Shown here in pieces: positions 25,188 through 32,968 of a stretch of DNA of 49,577 nucleotides. The notes below the pieces were generated by a model. That model was given only the letters and a program-made list of their open reading frames with translations. It ran no database searches and was not told where the DNA came from. Within the stretch, counting starts at the first letter, position 1. Every line of letters begins with the position of its first letter. A program made the position numbers and the translations under genes. Source of the stretch: CAVQGZ01 sp964356295 (GTDB taxonomy: Bacteria > Actinomycetota > Actinomycetes > Jiangellales > Jiangellaceae). The stretch is taken from positions 1 through 49,577 of the forward strand of contig CAYHHE010000008.1 of NCBI GenBank assembly GCA_964356295.1, written 5' to 3'.

Positions 25188-26114
25188 GTGCGCCTGCTCT
25201 TCGCCGGCACGCCCGAGGTGGCGCTGCCGTCGCTGAGGGCGTTGCTGGCGTCATCCCACCACGTGGTCGCCGTGCTGACCCGGCCCGACGCCCGGGCCGG
25301 CCGCGGGCGCCGGCTCGAGCCGTCCTGTGTCGCTGATCTGGCCCGAGAAGCAGGCATCGAGACGCTCACCCCACCCCGCCCGAGCGATCCTGCGTTCCTC
25401 GCCCGGCTGACCGAGCTGGCGGTCGACTGCTGCCCGGTGGTTGCCTACGGCGGGCTCGTTCCCGTCCAGGCGCTGTCCGTGCCTGCCCACGGCTGGGTGA
25501 ACCTGCACTTCTCGCTCCTTCCGGCCTGGCGCGGCGCCGCGCCTGTCCAGCACGCGGTCCTGGCCGGGGACGAGATCACCGGAGCCTCCACCTTCCTGCT
25601 GGAGGAAGGCCTGGACACCGGTCCTGTCTACGGGATGGTCACCGAGACCATCGGGCCAGACGACACCAGCGGCGCCCTGCTGGCCAGGCTCTCGCTGTCC
25701 GGCGCGGGGCTGCTGAAGGCCACCATGGACGGCATCGAGCAGGGTCGGCTCAGCGCCGAGCCCCAGCCCGCGGACGGGGTCAGCCACGCACCGAAGCTGA
25801 CCCCTGCGGATGCCCGGGTGGACTGGACGACACCTGCGATGCGCGTGGACCGGCTGGTGCGCGCCTGCACCCCCGCTCCGGGGGCCTGGACGACCTTCCG
25901 GACCCAGCGGCTCAAGCTCGGGCCGGTCCGTCCCGACGCCCACGTCTGCTCGCTGCCCTGCGGCACGGTCGAGTCCGCCCCGCAGGGGGTCTGGGTGGGA
26001 ACCGCGTCCACCCCGGTCCGCCTCGGCGAGGTGCAGCAGGCCGGGCACCGGATGATGCCGGCGCAGGCCTGGGCTCGTGGGGTGCGACTCGAGCCGGGGG
26101 AGACGCTGGTCTGA
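25188..26114 (+). CDS. fmt: Methionyl-tRNA formyltransferase Fmt
   Basis: This 308-residue enzyme formylates initiator Met-tRNA. MRLLFAGTPEVALPSLRAL is the standard opening, HFSLLPAWRGAAPVQHAVLAGD contains the catalytic His and Asp, and GASTFLLEEGLDTGPV follows; a C-terminal OB-like tRNA-binding domain completes the length. The usual active-site Asn region (VAAYG) reads PVVAYGGLV. GTG start preceded by GGGG. It ends adjacent to rsmB, whose GTG follows the TGA without a gap. Confidence 0.95.
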   Translation: MRLLFAGTPEVALPSLRALLASSHHVVAVLTRPDARAGRGRRLEPSCVADLAREAGIETLTPPRPSDPAFLARLTELAVDCCPVVAYGGLVPVQALSVPAHGWVNLHFSLLPAWRGAAPVQHAVLAGDEITGASTFLLEEGLDTGPVYGMVTETIGPDDTSGALLARLSLSGAGLLKATMDGIEQGRLSAEPQPADGVSHAPKLTPADARVDWTTPAMRVDRLVRACTPAPGAWTTFRTQRLKLGPVRPDAHVCSLPCGTVESAPQGVWVGTASTPVRLGEVQQAGHRMMPAQAWARGVRLEPGETLV

Positions 26115-27461
26115 GTGCGTGCCCGCCGGGCCGCCCTGGACGCGCTGCGCGCCGTGCAGCGCCGCGACGCCTACGCCAACCTCGTGCTGCCCCGACTGCT
26201 GCGATCCCGGGGCCTGACCGGTCAGGACGCCGCCCGGGCGACCGATCTGACCTACGGCACGCTGCGCGGGCTCGGCACGTTCGACGCCATCCTCGCCGCG
26301 TGCGCGGACCGACCGCTCACCGCGATCGACCCGGACGTGCTCGACGCCCTCCGGCTGGGGACCTACCAGCTGCTGGCCACCAGGGTGCCGCCGCACGCCG
26401 CGGTGTCCACCACCGTCGACCTCGTGCGCTCCCGGCGGGGCGCGGGCGCAGCCCGCTTCGCCAACGCTGTGCTGCGTCACGTCGCCGACACCGACCTGGC
26501 CGGATGGGTCGACCGGCTCGCCCCGAAGGCCACCAACGACCCGGTCGGGCACCTCGCGTTCGCCCATCAGCACCCGCCCTGGGTGGTACGGGCGTTCGCC
26601 GACGCCCTGGGCGAGCACCAGGATCGGCTCGGTGACGTGCTGGCCGCCGACAACGCCGCACCCGAGGTGACCCTGGCTGCACTGCCCGGCTTGTGCACCG
26701 TCGACGAGCTCGTCCGGGCCGGCGGACGAGCCGGACGGTGGACTCCCACCGCAGCAGTGCTCGCCGGCGGTGACCCGGGGGCCGTGCCCGCGGTTGCGGC
26801 GGGTCGGGCTCACGTCCAGGACGAGGGCAGCCAGCTGGTGACCTGGCTGACCGCCACGGCCAGCGTGACCGGGGACGAGCAGCGCTGGCTGGACATGTGT
26901 GCCGGCCCGGGGGGCAAGGCGAGCCTGCTGGCGGGGCTGGCTCGCACCCGCGGCACCCACCTGCTGGCCGGTGAGCTGCACGCTCATCGGGCGCGGCTGG
27001 TCGTCAGGGCAGCCCGGCACGCCGCGTTGGAGCCGCACGTCGCGGTGGTGCAGGCCGACGCCACCACACGTCCGTGGCGTGCGGCGTCCTTCGACCGGGT
27101 GCTCCTCGACGCTCCGTGCACCGGTCTGGGGGCCCTGCGCCGCCGCCCGGAGGCCCGGTGGCGGCGCAGCACCGAGGACCTGCGAACGCTGGTGCCGCTG
27201 CAGCGGGCGCTGCTGCGGGCCGCCCTGGACAGCGTCCGTCCCGGCGGGATGGTCGGGTACGTCACCTGCTCTCCGCACCCGGAGGAGACCGAAGGCGTGC
27301 TGCGGGTGGTGCTCGGCGAGCGCGAGCAGATCGAGGTCATCGACGCCCCCGCACTCGCCTGGCAGGTCCCCGGTGCGCGCCGCGGGCCGTACCTGCAGCT
27401 GTGGCCGGACCTGCACGGCACCGACGCCATGTTCCTGGCACTGCTGCGGCGCACCCGCTGA
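26115..27461 (+). CDS. rsmB: 16S rRNA m5C967 methyltransferase RsmB (NOL1/NOP2/Sun family)
   Basis: This 448-residue SAM-dependent enzyme methylates cytosine 967 of 16S rRNA. An N-terminal NusB-like RNA-binding domain (~residues 1-130) precedes the catalytic domain with the SAM motif MCAGPGGKASL, the DAPCTGLGALRRRPEARW motif and the catalytic YVTCSPHPEE. Both functional cysteines (PCT and TCS) are present. GTG start directly after the fmt stop. The gap after it holds the rpe promoter. Confidence 0.94.
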   Translation: MRARRAALDALRAVQRRDAYANLVLPRLLRSRGLTGQDAARATDLTYGTLRGLGTFDAILAACADRPLTAIDPDVLDALRLGTYQLLATRVPPHAAVSTTVDLVRSRRGAGAARFANAVLRHVADTDLAGWVDRLAPKATNDPVGHLAFAHQHPPWVVRAFADALGEHQDRLGDVLAADNAAPEVTLAALPGLCTVDELVRAGGRAGRWTPTAAVLAGGDPGAVPAVAAGRAHVQDEGSQLVTWLTATASVTGDEQRWLDMCAGPGGKASLLAGLARTRGTHLLAGELHAHRARLVVRAARHAALEPHVAVVQADATTRPWRAASFDRVLLDAPCTGLGALRRRPEARWRRSTEDLRTLVPLQRALLRAALDSVRPGGMVGYVTCSPHPEETEGVLRVVLGEREQIEVIDAPALAWQVPGARRGPYLQLWPDLHGTDAMFLALLRRTR

Positions 27462-27470
27462 GCCCGGGCC

Positions 27471-27476
27471 TAGGGT
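27471..27476 (+). promoter_or_regulatory. -10 element (TAGGGT) for leaderless rpe
   Basis: TAGGGT lies seven bases before the GTG at 27484. No Shine-Dalgarno fits either GTG, so a leaderless mRNA is likely. Confidence 0.55.
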
Positions 27477-27483
27477 GCCAGGC

Positions 27484-28149
27484 GTGGGAGTGCAGATCAG
27501 CCCGAGCATCCTGACCGCGGACTTCGCCGTCCTCGCCGACGAGGTCGAGCGGATCGGCAACGCCGACTGGCTGCACCTGGACGTCATGGACAACCACTTC
27601 GTCCCCAACCTCACCTTCGGGCTGCCCGTGGTGCGCTGCCTGCTGCGCCGCAGCCCGCTGCCCGTCGACGCGCACCTCATGATCGACGACCCCGACCGGT
27701 GGGCGCCGGCCTACGCCGAGGCGGGGTGCGCCAGCGTGACCTTCCACGCCGAGGCGGCCCGGGCGCCGATCCGACTCGCCCGTGAGCTGCGTCGTCTTGG
27801 TGCCCGGGCCGGGCTGGCACTCAACCCGGCGACACCTGTCGAGCCCTACGCGGACCTGCTGCCCGAGCTGGACATGCTGCTGGTGATGACCGTCGAGCCT
27901 GGATTCGGGGGGCAGCCGTTCCTGCCGAGCTGCCTGCCGAAGATCCGCCGGGCTCGCGACCTCATCCGCGCCAGCGGACTCCAGGTGTGGCTGCAGGTCG
28001 ACGGCGGGATCTCCCCGAGCACCATCGAGGAGTGCGCCGAGGCCGGCGCCGATGTGTTCGTCGCCGGGTCGGCGGTCTTCTCCGCCTCCGACGCCGCGGC
28101 GCAGGTCGACCGGCTGCGGGCCCTGGCGCGGGCCTGCGTGCACGCCTGA
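27484..28149 (+). CDS. rpe: Ribulose-phosphate 3-epimerase Rpe
   Basis: This ~221-residue TIM-barrel enzyme interconverts ribulose 5-phosphate and xylulose 5-phosphate. ISPSILTADF, WLHLDVMDNHFVPNLTFG (metal ligands), DAHLMI, MTVEPGFGGQPF and QVDGGI, then FVAGSAVF are the complete family set. GTG 27484 matches a leaderless start; GTG 27490 is two codons on. It supplies ribulose 5-phosphate near a rib operon whose RibBA uses that same sugar phosphate. Confidence 0.95.
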   Translation: MGVQISPSILTADFAVLADEVERIGNADWLHLDVMDNHFVPNLTFGLPVVRCLLRRSPLPVDAHLMIDDPDRWAPAYAEAGCASVTFHAEAARAPIRLARELRRLGARAGLALNPATPVEPYADLLPELDMLLVMTVEPGFGGQPFLPSCLPKIRRARDLIRASGLQVWLQVDGGISPSTIEECAEAGADVFVAGSAVFSASDAAAQVDRLRALARACVHA

Positions 28150-28186
28150 GGCTGTTCCTCCCCCGGCGGGGTGGCCGCTGGTGTGG

Positions 28187-28192
28187 GACAAT
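28187..28192 (+). promoter_or_regulatory. Putative -10 element of the rib operon (GACAAT)
   Basis: GACAAT is the best -10 match before the riboswitch and would start transcription near 28198, exactly at the first base of aptamer helix P1. I see no good -35. Confidence 0.4.
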
Positions 28193-28197
28193 GCCGG

Positions 28198-28322
28198 GGT
28201 GTTCCGGGGTCGGTGAAACTCCGAGCCGGCGGTGACAGCCCGCGACCCGCCCACCGCGTGGTGGCCGGTGGACCAGGTGCAACTCCTGGGCCGACGGTGA
28301 CAGCCCGGATGGGAGGAACACC
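28198..28322 (+). ncRNA. FMN riboswitch (RFN element)
   Basis: The sequence matches the RFN aptamer closely: the closing stem P1 pairs 28198-28205 (GGTGTTCC) with 28315-28322 (GGAACACC). Inside are the conserved strings GGGUCGGUGAAACUCC, CCGGCGGUGACAGCCCGCGA, CCGGUGGACCAGGUGCAACU, and CGACGGUGACAGCCCGGAUGG. It precedes ribD by 64 bases. FMN binding should repress the rib operon, the established role of this family. Confidence 0.96.
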
Positions 28323-28344
28323 GGCGGTCCCGGCTGGGCCCGTC

Positions 28345-28381
28345 CCTCCCACCCTGGGCGCGCGACCCGGAACGAGGGAGG
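28345..28381 (+). promoter_or_regulatory. FMN riboswitch expression platform: ribosome-site sequestor
   Basis: CCUCCC (28345-28350) can pair with GGGAGG (28376-28381) inside the ribD Shine-Dalgarno GAGGGAGGAGG. An identical GGGAGG at 28311-28316, overlapping the 3' strand of P1, can compete for the same CCUCCC. This predicts translational control: FMN locks P1, freeing CCUCCC to mask the ribosome site. Confidence 0.6.
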
Positions 28382-28386
28382 AGGAC

Positions 28387-29415
28387 ATGGCCAGCCCGGA
28401 AGAGATGCGGGCCATGCGTCGCGCCCTCGATCTCGCCGTGAGCGACGGGGTGCCTGTGGGTCCGAACCCGCGCGTGGGATGTGTGCTACTCGACCCCGGG
28501 GGCCAGGTGGTGGGGGAGGGGTACCACCGTGGCGCGGGCACGCCGCACGCTGAGGTCGTCGCGCTGGCCGCGGCAGGCACGACCGCTCGGGACGCCACGG
28601 CCGTGGTCACCCTCGAGCCCTGCTCGCACACCGGCCGCACCGCACCCTGCACGCACGCCCTGCGGGAGGCGGGGGTGGCCCGGGTCGTCTTCGCGCAGCC
28701 GGACCTCAACCCGATCGCCGCGGGGGGCGCCGAGGCGCTGCGAGCCGCCGGCATCGATGTGGAGGGCGGGGTCATGGCCGAGGCGGCGCGACAGGTCAAC
28801 CCGGAGTGGTCCTTCGCCATGCGCCGCGGACGACCGTTCGTCACCTGGAAGTTCGCCGCAACCATGGACGGCCGGGTGGCCGCCACCGACGGCACCAGCC
28901 AATGGATCACCGGGGACGACGCGCGCGCTGACGTCCACGCATGGCGGGCCCGCTGCGACGCGGTCCTGGTCGGTACCGGCACGGTGCTGGCCGACGACCC
29001 CCGGCTCACCGTCCGCCCCGCCGACGGACGACCGGTCGACAGGCAACCCAGGCGGGTGGTCATGGGGACACGCCCGATCCCGGCCCAGGCCCGTGTCCTC
29101 GACGACTCAGCCCCCAGCCAGGTCCTGCGAACCCGCGACCCCCGGCAGGCGATGGCCGAGCTGTTCGGTTGGGACGTCGCCCATGTCTACCTCGAGGGGG
29201 GCCCGCGACTGGCCGGTGCGTTCGTGTCCGACGACCTGGTGGACCGGGTGATCGCCTACTACGCCGGGCGGCTGCTCGGGGACGGCCCGTCCGCGCTCGG
29301 GTCGGCCGGAGTCCACACCCTCGGCCAGGCACGCTCGCTCACCGTGCGTGAGGTGCGCATGGTCGGACCCGACGTGCGGGTGATTGCCGAACGTCCAGGA
29401 TGGGAGGAGGAGTAA
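28387..29415 (+). CDS. ribD: Bifunctional pyrimidine deaminase/reductase RibD
   Basis: This 342-residue enzyme carries out the second and third steps of riboflavin synthesis. The N-terminal deaminase domain has the zinc site H54-A-E56 and PCSHTGRTAPC; the C-terminal reductase domain begins at FVTWKFAATMDGRVAA and includes TGDDARADVHAWRARCDAVLVG and LEGGPRLAGAF. Length is normal. The ATG follows GAGGGAGGAGG by two bases; the frame is open upstream only because the riboswitch lacks stops. ribE starts three bases after its stop. Confidence 0.96.
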   Translation: MASPEEMRAMRRALDLAVSDGVPVGPNPRVGCVLLDPGGQVVGEGYHRGAGTPHAEVVALAAAGTTARDATAVVTLEPCSHTGRTAPCTHALREAGVARVVFAQPDLNPIAAGGAEALRAAGIDVEGGVMAEAARQVNPEWSFAMRRGRPFVTWKFAATMDGRVAATDGTSQWITGDDARADVHAWRARCDAVLVGTGTVLADDPRLTVRPADGRPVDRQPRRVVMGTRPIPAQARVLDDSAPSQVLRTRDPRQAMAELFGWDVAHVYLEGGPRLAGAFVSDDLVDRVIAYYAGRLLGDGPSALGSAGVHTLGQARSLTVREVRMVGPDVRVIAERPGWEEE

Positions 29416-29418
29416 CAG

Positions 29419-30015
29419 GTGTTCACCGGACTGGTCGAGGAGCTTGGGGAGGTCACCGCCGTCCACGACCTCGGCGACTCCGTGCAACTGACGGTGCGAG
29501 GACAGACCGTCACCTGCGATGCGAGTCCAGGCGACTCGATCGCGGTCAACGGTGTCTGCCTGACCGTCGTGGACGCCCATGACGGTCGGTTCAGCGCGGA
29601 CGTCATGGCCGAGACACTGTCCAGGTCATCGCTTCGCGGGGTGGCGGTCGGTCGGCGGGTCAACCTCGAGCGACCGCTACGGCTGGCCGATCGGCTCGGT
29701 GGTCACCTGGTCCAGGGTCACGTCGACGGTACCGGAGCCGTGCTGTCCCGCCACCACGGCGAGCACTGGGACGTCGTGCGTATCGAGCTGCCCGGGCGCC
29801 TGGCGCGGTACGTGGTCGAGAAGGGCTCGATCGCCGTCGACGGTGTCTCGCTCACCGTCTCGGCTGTCGGGCAGGGATGGTTCGAGGTGAGCCTGATCCC
29901 GACCACCCTGCGAGCCACGACCCTGGGTCTGGTCGCCGACGGCGCCCCGGTGAACCTGGAGGTGGACGTGCTGGCCAAGTACGCCGAGCGGCTGCTCGGA
30001 CTGGAGGACCGATGA
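29419..30015 (+). CDS. ribE: Riboflavin synthase alpha chain RibE
   Basis: This 198-residue enzyme dismutates two lumazines to riboflavin. It shows the two-fold repeat of the family: MFTGLVEELG near the N-terminus, INVNGVCLTV-like SIAVNGVCLTVV and HLVQGHVDGTG in the first barrel, and SIAVDGVSLTVS and SLIPTTLRATTL in the second. Strong Shine-Dalgarno GGGAGGAGG in the ribD tail. The stop overlaps the ribBA ATG in ATGA. Confidence 0.96.
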   Translation: MFTGLVEELGEVTAVHDLGDSVQLTVRGQTVTCDASPGDSIAVNGVCLTVVDAHDGRFSADVMAETLSRSSLRGVAVGRRVNLERPLRLADRLGGHLVQGHVDGTGAVLSRHHGEHWDVVRIELPGRLARYVVEKGSIAVDGVSLTVSAVGQGWFEVSLIPTTLRATTLGLVADGAPVNLEVDVLAKYAERLLGLEDR

Positions 30016-31265
30016 CCGCCTCGCCCACCGCGCCGACCAGCGGGCTGCACGTGCAGCTGGACCGCGTCGAGGATGCCGTCGCCGACATCGCCGCCGGAGG
30101 ACCGGTCGTCGTCGTCGACGACCCCGACCGGGAGAACGAGGGCGACCTCATCTTCGCCGCCGGTGCCGCGACCCCCGAGCTGGTCGCGTTCATGATCCGC
30201 TACACCAGTGGCGTGGTCTGCGTGCCGATGGAGGGCGCGATGCTGGACCGACTCGGCATCCCGCTGATGACCCCGCACAACCGGGAGCGGATGCGTACCG
30301 CGTACACCGTCAGTGTCGACGCGCGCGACGGAGTGACCACCGGGATCTCAGCAGCCGACCGGGCCCGCACCATCCGGGTGCTGGTCGACTCCGCCACCGA
30401 GCCCTACGAGATCGTCCAACCGGGCCACGTGTTCCCGCTGCGCTACCGCGAGGGCGGAGTCCTGGTGCGGCCCGGGCACACCGAGGCCGCCGTCGACCTG
30501 GCCCGGCTGGCCGGGCAGACCGCAGCCGGTGTCATCTGCGAGATCGTCAACGACGACGGCACCATGGCACGAGGAGAGCAGCTGCGTGCCTTCGCCGACA
30601 CCCATGGTCTGCGGATGATCTCGATCGCCGACCTGATCCGGTTCCGCCGACTCGCCGAGAGCCAGATCTCGCGGGTGGCCGACACCAGGCTGCCCACCGA
30701 GGTGGGCGTGTTCACCGCGATCGGGTACCGCGACCTGGTGGACCAGGTCGAGCACGTCGCTCTGGTGATGGGCGACATCGCCGACGGGCAGGACGTGCTG
30801 GTCCGAGTGCACTCGGAGTGCCTGACCGGGGACACCTTCGGCTCGCTGCGCTGCGACTGCGGGCCGCAGCTGCACGCGGCCATGGCAGCCGTTGCCGCCG
30901 AGGGACGCGGGGTCGTGCTCTACATGCGCGGCCACGAAGGACGCGGCATCGGCCTGGTCCACAAGCTGCAGGCCTACCAGCTCCAGGACGCCGGGGCCGA
31001 CACGGTGGACGCCAACCTCGCTCTCGGGCTGCCCGCCGACGCCCGGGACTACGGCACCGGTGCTCAGATCCTGTCCGACCTCGGTGTGCGCAGCATGCGG
31101 CTGCTCACCAACAACCCGGCCAAGCGCGCCGGGCTGCAAGGGTACGGCCTGTCGATCATCGAGCGCGTCCCGCTGGCCATCCCGCCCAACGCCGACAACG
31201 CCCGCTACCTGCGTACCAAGCGCGACCGGATGGGGCACCATCTTCCCGTCGAGGGGCTCGAGTGA
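30012..31265 (+). CDS. ribBA: Bifunctional DHBP synthase / GTP cyclohydrolase II RibBA
   Basis: This 417-residue fusion feeds both branches of riboflavin synthesis. The N-terminal DHBP synthase domain has DDPDRENEGDL and RPGHTEAAVDL; the C-terminal GTP cyclohydrolase II domain has the zinc cysteines in SECLTGDTFGSLRCDCG and the GHEGRGIGL motif. Both halves look intact. It is coupled to ribE (ATGA) and to ribH (GTGA), so all four rib enzymes should be made in step. Confidence 0.96.
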   Translation: MTASPTAPTSGLHVQLDRVEDAVADIAAGGPVVVVDDPDRENEGDLIFAAGAATPELVAFMIRYTSGVVCVPMEGAMLDRLGIPLMTPHNRERMRTAYTVSVDARDGVTTGISAADRARTIRVLVDSATEPYEIVQPGHVFPLRYREGGVLVRPGHTEAAVDLARLAGQTAAGVICEIVNDDGTMARGEQLRAFADTHGLRMISIADLIRFRRLAESQISRVADTRLPTEVGVFTAIGYRDLVDQVEHVALVMGDIADGQDVLVRVHSECLTGDTFGSLRCDCGPQLHAAMAAVAAEGRGVVLYMRGHEGRGIGLVHKLQAYQLQDAGADTVDANLALGLPADARDYGTGAQILSDLGVRSMRLLTNNPAKRAGLQGYGLSIIERVPLAIPPNADNARYLRTKRDRMGHHLPVEGLE

Positions 31266-31735
31266 GCGGGACGGGCAGCCCGAGCGCGGTGGTGACCGGC
31301 GGTGCCGGGCTGCGGGTCCTCGTGGTGGCTGCGCAGTGGCACGACGAGATCATGGCCGGCTTGCTGGCCGGCGCCAGGCGCGGGTTGGAGGCCGCCGGCG
31401 TGCGCGAGGTGACCGTGGTGCGCGTTCCTGGCTCGTTCGAGCTCCCGGTCGCCGCCGAACGTGGCGTGCGGGCAGGGATGGATGCTGTGGTCGCGCTCGG
31501 GGTCGTGGTGCGCGGCGGTACGCCGCACTTCGAGTACGTGTGCCAGGCCGCCACCGCCGGGCTGACCCAGGTCGCCGTGTCCAGTGGGGTGCCGATCGGG
31601 TTCGGTCTGCTGACCTGCGACACCGAGGAGCAGGCCCGCGACCGCGCCGGGCTTGACGGGTCGCGCGAGGACAAGGGGTTCGAGGCCGCCCAGGCGGCCG
31701 TCGCGACCGCCCTGTCGCTGCGGGTGCTGGCCTAG
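31262..31735 (+). CDS. ribH: 6,7-dimethyl-8-ribityllumazine synthase RibH
   Basis: This 157-residue enzyme condenses DHBP with the pyrimidine intermediate to give lumazine. VVAAQWHDEIMAGLLAGA, VRVPGSFELPVAA, ALGVVVRGGTPHFEYV (catalytic His) and PIGFGLLTCDTEEQA are the family motifs. The usual N in xxxRFN reads QWH. GTG start in a GTGA overlap with ribBA. Its TAG lies in a CTAG that is also the stop of the convergent MFS gene. Confidence 0.95.
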   Translation: MSGTGSPSAVVTGGAGLRVLVVAAQWHDEIMAGLLAGARRGLEAAGVREVTVVRVPGSFELPVAAERGVRAGMDAVVALGVVVRGGTPHFEYVCQAATAGLTQVAVSSGVPIGFGLLTCDTEEQARDRAGLDGSREDKGFEAAQAAVATALSLRVLA

Positions 31736-32949
31736 CCGGACCCGGCGTCCAGCAGCCGCAGGCTGGGCGAGAGCACCGAACCCACCGCGAGGAGCCCGAG
31801 CATGCACGCCATCACGACGAACGCCGTGCCGATACCGGCAGAGTCGATGAGCGGTCCGACGGCCAGCAGGCCAACCGGCCCGGCGGCGTAGGCAGTGGAG
31901 GTCATCACCCCGACGACCCGTCCGCGGAGCCGGCCGGGCGTCACCTCCTGCGCGGTGACGTTGGTGATCGGGTCGACCGCCCCGTAGCTGGCACCAGCGG
32001 CCAGGCCGAGGACCAGCAGCACCGGGAAGTCCGGTAGTGCCGACATGCCGCCGACCGTGATCGCCAGCAGCACCAGCGAGACAACGAAGACCCGATGCCG
32101 CGACACCCTCGGTGCCACCGCGCCGTACCCGAGCGACCCTGCCACCACCCCCGCGGACAGCACCGCCAGCAGCGCGCCGAGACGCCCGGGGGAGCCCTGC
32201 TCGACGAAGTAGGCCGGCAGGATCACCCCCTCGATCGGCAGCCATGCCAGCACCGCCACCGCGGAGACCGCCGTGAGCGCACGGATGACGGGGGTGTGCA
32301 GCACGAACCGCAGGCCCTCACCGGTGGCGGCCCAGAACGTGGGTCGGATCCCGTCGTGCTCGACGCGTCCGGCCGCAGGCACCCGTACTCCCAGCGCCAG
32401 CACCGCGGCCAGGACGAACGCGACAGTTGTCGCGTACAGGGTGCCGGTGGCTCCCACCAGTGCGATGAGCACGCCGCCCAGCCCAGGGGCGACGAGGTAG
32501 GCGACCCCGAACACCGCGGTGTGCACGGTGTTGACGCGGTCCAGCCGCAAGCCGGCGACCTGGGTGCTCTCCGGCAGCATCGCCTCCCGGGCGGTGAACC
32601 CGGCCGGGTCGAACACCGCACCGAGGGCAGCCAGCACGGCGATGGTCGGCACCTCCAGTCCCAGCCGCGCGTCGATCACCGGGACCGCGGCAGCACTGAG
32701 CGCGGAGAGCAGGTCGGCGACCACCGCGGTGCGCCGCCGACCGACCAGGTCGACGACCGTGCCGCTGATCAGCGACGACAGCACCAGGGGCAGCGCGGTC
32801 GCGGCGGCAACGACCCCCGCCGCCGTGGCGCTGCCGGTGCGCTCGAGCACGAGCCACGGGAACGCGACGGCCACGATGCCGTTGCCGACCCCGGACAGGA
32901 ACGTGGAGGTCTCCAGCGCCAGCAGTGGAGTCAGCCGCCGCCCGCTCAC
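31732..32949 (-). CDS. Major facilitator superfamily transporter
   Basis: This ~405-residue membrane protein has 10-12 hydrophobic segments and the MFS loop motif GTVVDLVGRRRTAVVADL between helices 2 and 3. It resembles actinobacterial drug-export or macrolide-efflux-type MFS proteins (PGRLRGRVVGVMTS), but the substrate cannot be assigned. GTG 32949 is preceded by a run of six G as a possible ribosome site. It lies 19 bases after the phosphotransferase gene on the same strand, so the two may be co-transcribed. It overlaps ribH by four bases, tail to tail. Confidence 0.82.
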   Translation of the reverse strand: MSGRRLTPLLALETSTFLSGVGNGIVAVAFPWLVLERTGSATAAGVVAAATALPLVLSSLISGTVVDLVGRRRTAVVADLLSALSAAAVPVIDARLGLEVPTIAVLAALGAVFDPAGFTAREAMLPESTQVAGLRLDRVNTVHTAVFGVAYLVAPGLGGVLIALVGATGTLYATTVAFVLAAVLALGVRVPAAGRVEHDGIRPTFWAATGEGLRFVLHTPVIRALTAVSAVAVLAWLPIEGVILPAYFVEQGSPGRLGALLAVLSAGVVAGSLGYGAVAPRVSRHRVFVVSLVLLAITVGGMSALPDFPVLLVLGLAAGASYGAVDPITNVTAQEVTPGRLRGRVVGVMTSTAYAAGPVGLLAVGPLIDSAGIGTAFVVMACMLGLLAVGSVLSPSLRLLDAGSG

Positions 32950-32968
32950 CCCCCCATCATGCGTGAGG

